Source of the DNA: Nannobrachium achirus
Lineage: Eukaryota; Chordata; Actinopteri; Myctophiformes; Myctophidae
Reading direction: 5' to 3'
Length of the DNA: 64,000 nucleotides
Assembly (NCBI GenBank): GCA_963921795.1
Contig: OY997651.1
Location: forward strand, 53,330,018 to 53,394,017
Part shown: one piece after another, positions 33,436 to 45,319 of the stretch
Layout of the letters: every line of letters begins with the position of its first letter
Numbering within the stretch: position 1 is the first letter of the stretch
Notes under the pieces: model-generated
What the model saw: only the letters and a program-made list of their open reading frames with translations
What the model was told of the DNA's origin: nothing
Databases searched by the model: none
Position numbers and translations under genes: made by a program

Positions 33436-33960
33436 AACCGCTAATGCTAATGCTAATGCTAACAAATGCTAACAAATGCTAATGCTAACACATGCTAATG
33501 CTAACAAATGCTAATGCTAAAAATGCTAATGATAATGCTAACACATGCTAATGCTAACAAATGCTAATGCTAACACATGCTAATGCTAACTAATGCTAAT
33601 GCTAATAAATGCTGATGCTAACACATGCTAATGCTAACACATGCTAATGCTAACAAATGCTAATGCTAACACATGCTAATGCTAACACATGTTAATGCTA
33701 ATGCCAACACTTGCTAATGCTAAAAATGCTAATGCTAATGCTAACAAATGCTAATGCTAACACATTATAATGCTAATGCTAACAAATGCTAATGCTAACA
33801 CATGCTAATGCTAATGCTAACAAATGCTAATGCTAACAAATATGCTAATGCTATGCTAACACATGCAAATGTTAACAATTGCTAACAAATGCTAAAAATG
33901 CTAATGCTAACAAATGCGAATGTTAACAAATGCCTAATTTTTAAAGGAAAAAAATCAATG
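33436..33960. repeat. ATGCTA minisatellite, copy 2
   Basis: About 0.5 kb of the ATGCTAATGCTAACA unit, directly following CCCAACGGCTAACCGC exactly as at copy 1 (1757-1773). The shared boundary shows that the minisatellite and its upstream block moved or were copied together. Confidence 0.95.
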
Positions 33961-34610
33961 ATAATGTTAGTGCTAAGAAAATGCTAACACCAACTGCTAT
34001 ACAAGGTTGCATACACTTAGCGAGCTGCAGGCACACTTAAAATGTCTTAGACATTTTCTTTTCTAGTCTGACTCTGTGAGTAACTCCTCACAAAATAAAC
34101 TATGCGCGATCGAGGAAATGAAATCATTTACTGATGGGACGGCCATGGGCCGTAGGCTAATGGTCAGAAATCAATAATGGGACCGGACGGTCGGGAGGGG
34201 GATTTAACATAACTATATTTTATATAATATGAATTTAACCCGCACATGGCTCTATAATCTACCACAATGTTGCATTGCCTGTATTCTCTACTGCAGCGCT
34301 GTATTTTCTAATTGAATTAAATGAAACAAGAAAACAAAATCATAAGTAACAATGCAATTAAGACTAGAAAACATTGTTTTTGTATCCCCACAATTAGATC
34401 TGCTCACAGACATTCTTTTCAAATAGTCTCTATAGCCGTGTGTGCGCGTGCACATGACATCAATAAATCACCGTCCGCCCTGAAACGAAAATACCAAAGC
34501 GCCACTGTATCTATCACAGCAAATAATCAAGATAAATAAATCAAAACTCAAAATACAAATTATAGACTATTGGTTTCCTGGGACCGTTACATTAATACCC
34601 CATCACTAAC

Positions 34611-34741
34611 CTGCAAGGCCAACCTCCTGGACTTTGTGCCACAGGCTCTGGCAAAGATGGAAATAGCAGCCTGTGATGCGGATTGCTGGCAGCTCTGCTC
34701 TAAAGGCATTCATGAGCCCCATTCCAAAGTCGGTGAGGACT
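34611..34741 (-). pseudogene. MULE transposase fragment (downstream part)
   Basis: Minus strand encodes VLTDFGMGLMNAFRAELPAI then RITGCYFHLCQSLWHKVQEV, the post-DDE-Asp segment of MULE transposases (TDF with the GCxFHxCQ motif). An acceptor GGGCCCTTACCAG and a donor CAG/GTTAGT bound it, so it may have been an exon. No further downstream part was found before the ATGCTA repeat. Confidence 0.75.
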
Positions 34742-34869
34742 CTGGTAAGGGCCCATCTACATGTGAATGGAGGACGCACAGAGGACCGGACAGACAGATG
34801 GATGATAGATGAGAGAAAGAAAAGATTATTCTAGTTTCCACACAATATTTATATTACAGGTGCAGTTAG

Positions 34870-35080
34870 ATACAATGACACACACACACACACACATAAC
34901 GGTTGCCCTGTGAGGTGCGTAACCCTCCTTCATGTGGCGGAGGATAGCTGAGTACATGTCAGTGGTCTTCCCACTCATCAACACCATCACAAATGGTACC
35001 ACCCTGCCCAAGTAGTAGCTGTGTACCGTGGCGAATTGGTAGAAAGTCCTTGGGCAGGTCTTAAATGTACCGTCCATATA
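34870..35080 (-). pseudogene. MULE transposase fragment (first catalytic Asp)
   Basis: Minus strand encodes LIYMDGTFKTCPRTFYQFAT then VHSYYLGRVVPFVMVLMSGK and DMYSAILRHMKE, the start of the MULE DDE domain with the DGTF Asp. It ends in a short (CA)n. Confidence 0.8.
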
Positions 35081-35249
35081 GATCAAAAACAATAAAATAA
35101 CATTTTTTTTTACTGATATAAATTAGACATTTAGGCATCATATAATTGCAGAAATACTCGCTAGCCTTTGCTTGAACTGATCATATTTAATTTTAAATGA
35201 ATTAATAGGCTACATTTCAATTTAACTGATAGGAAGTGTTATGAGAGAG

Positions 35250-36634
35250 TAGGGGTGGGCGATACTGGAAAAAAACATTATCACGATACTCTTCATGCTG
35301 TATCACGATACACGATATTATCACGATATTGTTTTATGCGAGTTTTTAGGTTTATTATGATTATTAGACCCACACAGATATTCTATTGATAATCCATTAA
35401 TTTTTATGCTGCAGATAGAAAGATAGATAGCCTAATCTATGTTTTTTTTAATGATAACATACTTTGATTTTTGATTAAACAATTAACATTTTTTACCTCA
35501 AAATATTCACTAGTTGGTGTGATGATGGTTCAGGTCATTCATATGGGTCCCAGAAATGTTTTATGGGTTCCCTTAAAATGTTTTTTGAGTGTTGTGAGCT
35601 TGTAGATCGGCTTTTTTCAAAACAATTTGGCTAAATCATTTCGGGACCTCTCTGGGGGTCTCGACCCACAGGTTGACAACAACCCATGCCTTACCATTGA
35701 AACTTGGGGGAAAACAAATTACCCTACGACCAACCAAAGTCAGGAAGTTTGTTATCATACAAGCTTTGTTTTTACAGAATTACTCCGTATTTTACAATAC
35801 GGTTATCTAGCTTTTAGCTTTTCTACTAACAATAATGGCATGGTTTTATAACTAAGCCAATTATGAAATAGACGCGAAATAGACGCGACGATTTCACCGC
35901 GAGACACACGCATATCAACGGTGAAAGCATAACACAAAGCACTTTACAAATAGCGGCAAATAGCTACTTGTTTGTAGTTAATAAAAACAGAAGCATGGAT
36001 TGACAAGGTGATCTAAATCACCTCATCAATACTGCCAGAACACACAGCTGTTGAGTGGAGACTCCAGCACACATAACGCAGTGAGATGGCTGATAGCGAT
36101 AGCAGGACGGATAAAGTAGTTTGCGTCCTGTTAGTTTAATCCATCCATTATTAAAAATATGCTTCAAAGAATGCAGGGCAAGCTGCATCACTGCTTCAAA
36201 AAGTTCCGGACTCCTGTGAAAGTGAAACTAAATGGACCAGTGTGCCGTGCCTGCTCTGTGCTCCGGCCAGTCACTGTAGAGTGTTGGTGTAGACACCATA
36301 GAGTAGGTAGACACTCGTAGCCTGTCAGCCCTGTCTGCGTGCTGCCCGGGGGCGGGGCCGTGAAAGCAAAGGGACAGATCCTCAAACTATATGACACGTT
36401 GAGCCGCGACACGTTGTTAGCTTGTAGATCTGTTCTTTTTGGTGAATTACACCACCGTACTATAGAAGTATAAATTAAGCAATAGAGCTGCGACTCATAG
36501 AACATGCACTTGCTGTATCCAGAGCCTTTTCTGTATGACTGTTTGTATCACGAGAGAAACGATATTCTGAAATGGCATATCGTGGCAAAGCTGTATCGTC
36601 GAGACGATAATTATCGCCATATCGCCCACCCCTA
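35250..36634. mobile_element. hAT-like element, 1,385 bp, with intact 8-bp TSD
   Basis: Inverted ends TAGGGGTGGGCGATA and TATCGCCCACCCCTA match perfectly. TGAGAGAG flanks both sides (35242-35249 and 36635-36642). Subterminal CACGATA/ATCGTG-type repeats are present at both ends. No transposase frame. It splits the MULE relic and contains hairpin-motif arms at 35590 and 36400. Confidence 0.92.
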
Positions 36635-36659
36635 TGAGAGAGGGGTTGGTTCTAACCTG

Positions 36660-37275
36660 GTCACACTGGCTCAGTTTCCTGTAATTTTCATCTGTACCAA
36701 ACACCACAAAGCCGTGTTGGCGGTGGTGTTTGGCCAGGAACTGCAGGCCAGTCCAAGTCAGGGCCCATTCGCCCTCCCATTCACCTCATTGACGGTTGGT
36801 GGGATGGGGGGCATGAGGCTAGCCCAACGCCTCTCCAGCCGCGACTTGATGGCGTTAAAAGGCGGCATGTAGCGCACCTCGCCAGCTGCAGCTTGGGCCA
36901 CTACCTCGTCATAAATTCGTTTTACTGGGAGGGTAGGGTCGGCTGCCACACTCTCGAGCATCCGCTCAATGTGAGCGGTGCAACGGACCACTTCATCCTC
37001 CGGAGCATGTGGATGGTCCCCCGGAGGCCTCAGCACCATGATGGCTGCTGGTGGGTCCCCGTCTACGTCCAGCCACCGGATGTGGACATAGACTTTGCAC
37101 CGGGTGCATCTCCAATACATTTTTCCACCACAATCTCCTTATTGCGGAGGTATCTAAAGTTGTCCATTATGAGGGCTCTCCCGCATCTGCTGTTTGCAAT
37201 TTGCAGATATGTCATTTTGCTGAAAGTGACACTCTCCTGAAACTCTCCTTCCGTAAATGTGCTTGCCTCAAACAA
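36660..37275 (-). pseudogene. FLYWCH zinc finger and N-terminal part of a MULE transposase
   Basis: Three minus frames are needed: FSKMTYLQIANSRCGRALIM to RYLRNKEIVVEK; then MYWRCTRCKVYVHIRW with a GDHPHAPE part and a helical tail to MPPIPPTVNE; then GEWALTWTGLQFLAKHH to GTDENYRKLSQCDQ. This is the FLYWCH finger (YWRC..C...HPH) plus linker typical of fish FLYWCH-MULE proteins. One frameshift lies in a five-A run near 37,123; a second lies near 36,780. It continues into the fragments at 35,080 and 34,741. Confidence 0.8.
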
Positions 37276-37567
37276 ATTTGATTGATTGACTCCTTTTATA
37301 CTATTTTTTCATTGGCCTTTCAATTAATTGATTGAGTTTGTTCCTGACCTATAGAGGTGAAGTTCATGATCGAGTACTTTGAACCCCCCGATGTACAGAG
37401 TAGTTAGGCTACAGGTGACACTATGAAAATTGATGTAAACACAGCAATGCTTTGGTCAGTTATTTTAGTAGGCTAGACTTGCGTCTGAACTGTACTGTAG
37501 CCTACTGTCCTGTGTCAACAAGTTTATTTAAATGACAAACAACTCACAATATACAAACCGCAGATGC

Positions 37568-37570
<3 letters not shown>

Positions 37571-37640
<70 letters not shown>
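37571..37640. repeat. (CA)n microsatellite
   Basis: About 35 CA units. Flanking sequence to 38,330 shows no gene that I can support. Confidence 0.97.
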
Positions 37641-37642
<2 letters not shown>

Positions 37643-38339
37643 CATCTGTGAAGTCTGTGCCCTGCCGTGCGCTGCCGCGCTATGGAGATGAATCTGCAGA
37701 TAGGCTTTTCACTTCAGGATACACAGGCTTTTCACTTCAGGATACACAGACGAAAAAAACATTAAACATACAGACCAGATGATTGTTCATTGTGGCTGTG
37801 ATCAGTCAGTTATCACATCTTTCTGTCAAAACCTAATTATATAAGGTGCACAACAGAGTAAGCCTTTGATTGATCGATAGATTGAAGAATTCATTGCATA
37901 TGAAAAAGTAGGCCTACAGTTTCATGACGGCATAAATCACTGATACAGGGTCTACTAAAAGGAGATCCTAGTAAGATTGTCAGCTAATTTACACAGGTAC
38001 CACTTTATGTATCTCATATAACAACTTTGACAGGCGGATAAAACACAGTACTTATCAATGTATGTACGATGTATCAATAACAAAAATGAAAATAAATTCA
38101 AGAAATAGAAGATATTTTCAAAGGACTGGGAGGTAAAATGTGTTTGGTCTTTTAAAAGTTTCGAGTTGCAGCCAACTGAAGGTGGCTTTTCAGACCAATT
38201 TTGAAGGAGGCCTAGGGAGTTCCACATTTTCGTGGTAGCAGGAGAACGAATTGGAGACTTTTTAGTGTCAAATCGGTTGTACGTGATTAGTGGAGTGCCC
38301 TCTTGTAATTGTGGACATCCTGGAAACTTGACAACCTAA

Positions 38340-38795
38340 AAACCTAAAACTCGACAACTGAGCTGCTGGGATTGCTACTAAAAGTCGACTACTCAGCTGC
38401 AGACCAAGAGTGTGACTCCGGACCGGGCCTCCATGAAGCACGCCTGTGGACCTGCCTGGATCTCTCTGTGTCTATCTCTTGCTCTCTCTTTGTTCCTTAC
38501 TGTCCCCCCGACTCGGTCGAGGCAGCACGGCTGTTCACCCCAGAGTCAGGATCTGCCTGACGTTTCCTCCTCCTTAAGAGGGGGTTTTTCGTTACCATTG
38601 TCGCAAATTGCTTGCTCAGGGTGGGGGCCTCAGACCTGTGAGGTATCCGCTCGAGTTCTCTCGAGGGGGTACCTCACGGGTACAGGTTCTGCTCGGGTTC
38701 TCTCTCTCCTCCCCCCCACCCCCCCTTCCCTTACCTCCCCCCTTTCCCTCCCCCCACCCCTCCCCTTCCCCTCCCCCCTACACACGCATGCAGCG

Positions 38796-38846
<51 letters not shown>

Positions 38847-39088
38847 GCATTTGTTCGTTCGTTGCTTCATTCGTTCGTTGCTTCGTTCATTCTTGCACAT
38901 ACGCATGCAGGACCTGTGTATGTGTGTGCGTGTGCCCCTTGTCTCTCCCTCCCTCCCCCCTTACCCATGTCTCTCCCTTGTCTCTCCCTCTCTCCTCTCT
39001 CTCTCCCATGGCTCTTTAGCCTTTGTAAAGTGTCTTGAGATAACTTGTTATGATTTGACACTTTAATAAAATTGAATTGAATTGAGTT
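38340..39088 (+). mobile_element. LINE/SINE 3' region (L2-type tail)
   Basis: Contains the fish L2-style phrases CTGCCTGACGTTTCCTCC, GGGGGTTTTTCGTTACCATT and TGCTTGCTCAGGG, and ends GTCTTGAGATAACTTGTTAT to AATAAAATTGAATTGAATTG. A C/T-rich tract and (TG)n at 38800-38848 have expanded in the middle. No reverse-transcriptase coding remains. Confidence 0.75.
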
Positions 39089-39795
39089 TAGGAAGTAGTT
39101 ATAGTATGCCTAGTTGTCATGAAGTTCAGCGCAGTTCCCTTTTTCAGCTGTGAGACTAGTCTAATTAGCCGATGTCATCTCTGGTCAACTCATACCTACA
39201 AACCTCCTGACACCGAAACCCTCGATCACCACCAATTGCCTTTGCTTTGATGAATTGGTGGACCATATTTGTTTGATGTCACAGCAGGAGCTAATGACCG
39301 GCGCAATTCACACATCTATTATTTGTTTTTCCTTGAAAGCAAATAATGGCCGGCGCTAATTGATTCATTAACTGGAGTAATTCACATCTTTGTTTGTTTT
39401 TCCTTGAAAGCAGTGCATTAGCCCATTGATAGAGGCTAAACGTAGCTCGATGTCCTGCATCCTCCTTTTGAAGTCAGAGAATAGGTTAAAACTGAACCTC
39501 TCTAAATGTGTTATTAGACATAAGCAGTGCCGAAGAAACGGGCAAGACAGATTTTCCTTTTAGGATTAGCCTTAGCAATGTAATTGTCACCCTTTATCTC
39601 AGGGAAAAAGAGAGAAAAAAATCACCAGCTAGGGGTCATCTGGCTTGTGCATTGCTGTAACTGGGAGCTAGTATCAGTGGTTCTCAACCTGTGTTTGGGA
39701 ACCAAATTATTTCAGGGGGTCCCCAGATGATTAACTTAATATTCACCATTTTTCTCACTCAACAGTAAACAAACCAACATAAAGTCTACGTCTAT

Positions 39796-40542
39796 TAGTC
39801 CCCCCAGGAATCCGCGATTCCGCGATCACAGAATTTTTCGCGGAACTCGTGACCACCCGCGGATTTCACGGCCATTCGCGGACTTTTCTGACGGCCGTGG
39901 AATAACAGTCGCGAGTGGCAGCAGAGCGGCGGGAGTAGTTATTACTACTATTATAAAACGATGTGTACATGGTTTGATCAGTGGCCACCTCATACAGAGC
40001 CTGGGGAATAGCTTAGCTTCCCTCCTGCTTGCACTGACGCTGTATTGGTCCGGTCCCACATTCGTTCCTGACAGAAACTGTGTCCTGAACTATAGTTCCT
40101 CTCTATGCCTCTATGGTCCTGGCAATAACAATGCTAATGCAGAAGAGAATAAATAAATATTACACCCATACTAGGTAGTAGGTAGGCTATCCTCTAAAAT
40201 GTGGTTACTATGGGCATGGTTTGGATGACAATATAGTCTTTGCAACAGAAAGTAATTATTAAAAACAATAGCAATTAAAAAACAATAGATTTAATATTAG
40301 ATTTTTATTCTCAAAAAATATTATTTGATTATTCTAACCACTAATTACAATCAATTGTAGCTATTTCATGAAGGGGTTTACTTTATTGTTAGAACTATAT
40401 AATTTTTTGCTTGATAACTGGTCATTTCAGGTTGTTTTTTAATGTCCACGGAAACAAGAAATGTTCTCCGCAGAATTCCGCAGAATCAGGATTGTTCTCC
40501 GCGGAATAAAGACTTTTTCTCCGCGGATTCCTGGGGGGACTA
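39796..40542. mobile_element. Nonautonomous DNA element, 22-bp TIR, 6-bp TSD
   Basis: Left end TAGTCCCCCCAGGAATCCGC(GA) and right end the exact complement GCGGATTCCTGGGGGGACTA. GTCTAT flanks both sides (39790-39795 and 40543-40548). Inside, short CCGCGGA/TTCGCGGA phrases repeat near both ends. It is 747 bp and has no transposase. A 6-bp duplication is unusual; hAT variants with 5-6 bp or Dada-like elements are possible sources. Confidence 0.9.
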
Positions 40543-41546
40543 GTCTATATAGAGCAGTATCTGCACATTTCTAAAGTGACAAATTAAACATTGGCCAAAT
40601 TGTCAAATATTAGAGGCCTATTTCTGTCTCATAAGTGCAACCACTTTTAACACGCTGTCTATCTGTATGATGAGGAGCTGCCTGCGGTGCTGAACTGACT
40701 GATTTGATGTTCTCTATGCGTGTGCAATGGGAAAATGAAATCAATCAATCAATCTGTCTGTCTAATCTGTGTTAGGCAGTTTTAGAGCTATTGGAATCAG
40801 GTGCAGCGGTGCGCTCTCCTCTGCTCTCTGCCAAATTCTCTGTCTGTCTGTATATATATACCAGTCTGTCTGTCTGCCCACAGCGTGGCAGCCTGGCCAG
40901 TATGCATGCCTCCATCCATCCGATCCATCTATGATATGACACTGTATTCTTTCAAATAATCAGGCTGCACACCGATCACACCACTAAAAAATCTCCGCTA
41001 CGGAGGGCAGCGCAGTAAAGATGAGACGTTCGCGAACGATTGGCTCTCTTGAACGGCTCTTTTAAATGAACGATGGGATCCGATTCCCAGTCGCCGGACA
41101 CAGAGCACTGACTCAGTAGTGAGTCAGTATCGAGAACATTATTCAGAATCAACTGATCATCAACTTGGGGAGGCACAGCTCACAGCTCATGCACGATCTA
41201 GCAGTGTGGACATGACAAACACAGCGCACAAACAGCATATTTGGGGGGGGGGGGGGGGGGGTAGGTTCGGAAAGGGGGGTTTTCGGAATGGAGACCCGTC
41301 CCCATTTTTTAAATATATAAAGACAAGGCGTTTCCCGATCTTTTTCTCCCGATTCCGATCTTTTGAAATCGGCCCCGATCGCCCAGATTTCTGATCTCCT
41401 GATCCCGATCCGACATCCCTACTATAAAATCAATCTCCTGGTTCATATGTTAAGAGAGTTGTTTACCTTTAGAAAACATTAGGCCTACTGTTATTCTCCA
41501 CTAGGTCTCCAGTTGCTAAAGTCCTTATTCAATTCCTTCATTTCAG

Positions 41547-41675
41547 AGCAGTCTGTGTCCAGACTGCAGGAGAAGATGAACTCTCCAGACTCAGCCAGGG
41601 ACATTTCTATTAAACAGGAGGAACCTGAAGACATTTCTATAAAAAAGGAGGAACCTGAAGACCACCCACATCTCA
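41547..41675 (+). CDS. Acidic N-terminal exon of a fish C2H2 zinc-finger gene, copy 1
   Basis: 129 bases between TTCATTTCAG and CTCA/GTAAGT. It encodes MNSPDSARDISIKQEEPEDI then SIKKEEPEDHPHL; the ATG at 41576 could be the start codon. It enters and leaves in phase 1. The repeated IKQEEPED/IKKEEPED is the sumoylation-type psi-K-x-E followed by acidic residues, as in the N-termini of many fish zinc-finger proteins. Its phase fits the acceptor of the finger exon at 55634. Which copy (or both) is used cannot be told. Confidence 0.65.
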
Positions 41676-43030
41676 GTAAGTTTCACATGCTCTCCTTTCC
41701 ATCTGCCTGTCACAATATTTCTCTCAATACAATAACCATGTAACAAGCCAAACATGACATGTCAATATGGCATGGCTCTGTAGTAGAAGAGACTTAGATT
41801 TAGAATAATAATAATGGATTGCATTTGTATAGCTTTTTTCTAAGCAAGTTGTGAACTAAGCGCTTTACAATGGTCCATACATTCATACACTTCATTCATA
41901 CATTGGGAAGTGAAGCGGCGAACAACAGTAAACGCCAGTGTCCTCACTTCCCACATTCACACACCAATGGTGGCAACGCGGGGTTCAGTGTCTTGCCCAA
42001 GGACACTTTGGCGTGTTGACTGGAGGAGCCGGGATTTGAACTGTGACCCACAGATCAATGGCCAATTTGGTGTAGAGGGAGAAATAAATACAGCATCAAA
42101 CCCAGTCAACTACGTATTAGTTCACTGGCCAATTTGGTGTAGAGGGAGAAATAAATACAGCATCAAACCCAGTCAACTACGTATTAGTTCACTAAGAGGG
42201 TTGGTGTACTACTAACCTAGCCCACAAGGCTTTCTCTGAGGGAAAGCCTGGTGATTATTAACAACGGGCGGTTTGATCCGATCTAGGCGGAAACCACAAG
42301 CCGAAGAAGCGGCGTTGCTCCAATGGTCGCTTTGTTTTGGTTCCCTCCGTTTGTTTCCCCAATCCCTATTAAAATGCTCGAGTAGCTTAGTGTAGTCTTG
42401 CCAGTCGCTACGAGGTGGAATAAAAGATGCATATCCCAAACAATTTTTTCAAAAGCAAAACTACGTCGCATCAGGAGTTTATAAGGTAGGCCCTAAAAGT
42501 ATGTCCTTGAGCGCAGGGGAATTATTTTGGGTTAAAACTGAATCCGGTTTGATAGTTCCGGCAAATTGTAGTCCTTTGAGTACTACAACATGATGTAAAG
42601 TGGTTTCCTCTCCCGACAGGATCAAACCTCGAAAAGTGAAGTGATCCTAGACTAGTGTACTACTATGTATTAGGGCTGCTTTCGACTCAGGATTTTTGGA
42701 GTTGATTCGGGTCGCGGGGGTTAATGCGATTAATAATTCTATTGGTAGGTTCGGAAAGGGGGGTTTTCGGAATGGAGACCCGTCCCCATTTTTTAAATAT
42801 ATAAAGACAAGGCGTTTCCCGATCTTTTTCTCCCGATTCCGATCTTTTGAAATCGGCCCCGATCGCCCAGATTTCTGATCTCCTGATCCCGATCCGACAT
42901 CCCTACTATAAAATCAATCTCCTGGTTCATATGTTAAGAGAGTTGTTTACCTTTAGAAAACATTAGGCCTACTGTTATTCTCCACTAGGTCTCCAGTTGC
43001 TAAAGTCCTTATTCAATTCCTTCATTTCAG

Positions 43031-43159
43031 AGCAGTCTGTGTCCAGACTGCAGGAGAAGATGAACTCTCCAGACTCAGCCAGGGACATTTCTATTAAACA
43101 GGAGGAACCTGAAGACATTTCTATAAAAAAGGAGGAACCTGAAGACCACCCACATCTCA
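43031..43159 (+). CDS. Acidic N-terminal exon of a fish C2H2 zinc-finger gene, copy 2
   Basis: Identical to the exon at 41547-41675, created by the 1,484-bp duplication. As the copy nearer the finger exon it is the more likely splice partner; the intron to 55634 would be 12.5 kb and contains the LINE and hAT elements. Confidence 0.6.
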
Positions 43160-44420
43160 GTAAGTTTCACATGCTCTCCTTTCCATCTGCCTGTCACAAT
43201 ATTTCTCTCAATACAATAACCATGTAACAAGCCAAACATGACATGTCAATATGGCATGGCTCTGTAGTAGAAGAGACTTAGATTTAGAATAATAATAATG
43301 GATTGCATTTGTATAGCTTTTTTCTAAGCAAGTTGTGAACTAAGCGCTTTACAATGGTCCATACATTCATACACTTCATTCATACATTGGGAAGTGAAGC
43401 GGCGAACAACAGTAAACGCCAGTGTCCTCACTTCCCACATTCACACACCAATGGTGGCAACGCGGGGTTCAGTGTCTTGCCCAAGGACACTTTGGCGTGT
43501 TGACTGGAGGAGCCGGGATTTGAACTGTGACCCACAGATCAATGGCCAATTTGGTGTAGAGGGAGAAATAAATACAGCATCAAACCCAGTCAACTACGTA
43601 TTAGTTCACTGGCCAATTTGGTGTAGAGGGAGAAATAAATACAGCATCAAACCCAGTCAACTACGTATTAGTTCACTAAGAGGGTTGGTGTACTACTAAC
43701 CTAGCCCACAAGGCTTTCTCTGAGGGAAAGCCTGGTGATTATTAACAACGGGCGGTTTGATCCGATCTAGGCGGAAACCACAAGCCGAAGAAGCGGCGTT
43801 GCTCCAATGGTCGCTTTGTTTTGGTTCCCTCCGTTTGTTTCCCCAATCCCTATTAAAATGCTCGAGTAGCTTAGTGTAGTCTTGCCAGTCGCTACGAGGT
43901 GGAATAAAAGATGCATATCCCAAACAATTTTTTCAAAAGCAAAACTACGTCGCATCAGGAGTTTATAAGGTAGGCCCTAAAAGTATGTCCTTGAGCGCAG
44001 GGGAATTATTTTGGGTTAAAACTGAATCCGGTTTGATAGTTCCGGCAAATTGTAGTCCTTTGAGTACTACAACATGATGTAAAGTGGTTTCCTCTCCCGA
44101 CAGGATCAAACCTCGAAAAGTGAAGTGATCCTAGACTAGTGTACTACTATGTATTAGGGCTGCTTTCGACTCAGGATTTTTGGAGTTGATTCGGGTCGCG
44201 GGGGTTAATGCAATTCGTCGACAAATCGTTTTATACTGTATGTTTAAAAAAAAGTTGCTTTAAACCTCGTCAACATAATACAATAAAACATTAAGATGAA
44301 CATTGTTTTAAGCCTTGAAATAGATCCACGAACTACCGTGCATATGACATAATGAGACATGGCAGCGGACGGTGGACATTAATGACTATAAGATTGCGTC
44401 CAGCCGTGTGTAATTTTGAA

Positions 44421-45305
44421 TAGGGATGTTCCTAGCGACTAATTTCACTGACGTGTACACGACAATTTTGAAACCAAATATTCGGATATCCGAAAATTAA
44501 TTGATGAATTTATTTATTGACATTAACACGCAGAAAATAGCCAAAATTTAGCACATTTCAATCTATTAGGCTAAACCTCATTTGAAAAAGATATCAAGAG
44601 TATATGAAAGCCTTTTAATAATGTTTATACTATTGGAATCTGCTCCAAAATAATTGATTACATCACCAGTGAAAGACGTAAAACTAGGTCAAATACCAAT
44701 TAAGTCCCAAGCGCGCAGCGCAGCTGGAGCTGGACCTCTCATCTCGCTCATCTCTCATCAATGTTAAGCCTACTTTAAACCATTGTTTATGGCATTCACA
44801 GCCAACTTATGACTGAGACTACTTTCTCCATGTTCTCATCTCAAAATGGATTATTCTTCAGATGAGCGGATCACACTGATGCAGCAGGCTCGAGCCGAGG
44901 TAACGAGTGATTCACATCCAGTCGCCTTTATTGGATTTAATTTCTCCATCAAAGGCAAAGCACTCAGACAAACTTTGCATCGTAGCAAGTTTTAAGATTA
45001 ATGAATGATGAATGATGCTGCTAAATCACTCAATGTAGGCCTACTCATGTTGAAGCAGCAGAAAGACAGACAGCGTGCACCCACTGCGGGTCATCGTGAC
45101 CAGTGACCACTTAACAGTGTGACAGTCAGGCCCCGCAAATCACCCATGGTAATTCTTAAGTTGCTTATTTTACTTGTTATAGCAACCTTTTATTATAAAG
45201 AAATGACTTTAATACATAATAATTAAAAATATATTTAATAGAGTAATTTTATTTACACACCGAATAGTGGGATCAGCCCTGTTTAGTCGGATAACCGGAT
45301 AACTT
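44421..45305. mobile_element. Second copy of the hAT-like family at 3981-5424, reversed
   Basis: Starts TAGGGATGTTCCTAGCGACT, matching the inverse of the right end at 5424, and ends near GTTTAGTCGGATAACCGG, matching the inverse of the left end. The outermost bases of the far end are missing, so no target duplication can be read. Confidence 0.65.
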
Positions 45306-45319
45306 GTAAGTAAGTCTAC

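Larger units (their letters stand above)
41261..44211. repeat. Recent 1,484-bp tandem duplication
   Basis: 41261-42727 and 42745-44211 look identical wherever I compared them (all shared frames are residue-for-residue the same). A 17-base junction (GATTAATAATTCTATTG) separates them. Each copy holds a hAT end (GATCCGACATCCCTA), a coding exon, a repeat with TGTCTTGCCCAAGGACAC, and a nested 67-bp direct repeat (about 42059 and 42126). Confidence 0.95.

Noticed and set aside
38412-39066. Plus-strand frames of 150-208 aa
   Set aside because: They run through the C/T-rich, TG-containing 3' tail of a LINE/SINE and are simple-sequence translations.
41910-42471. Frames of 62-101 aa in each 1,484-bp unit
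   Set aside because: They cover a widespread noncoding repeat (TGTCTTGCCCAAGGACAC) and a nested 67-bp direct repeat. They are identical in both units only because the DNA is.
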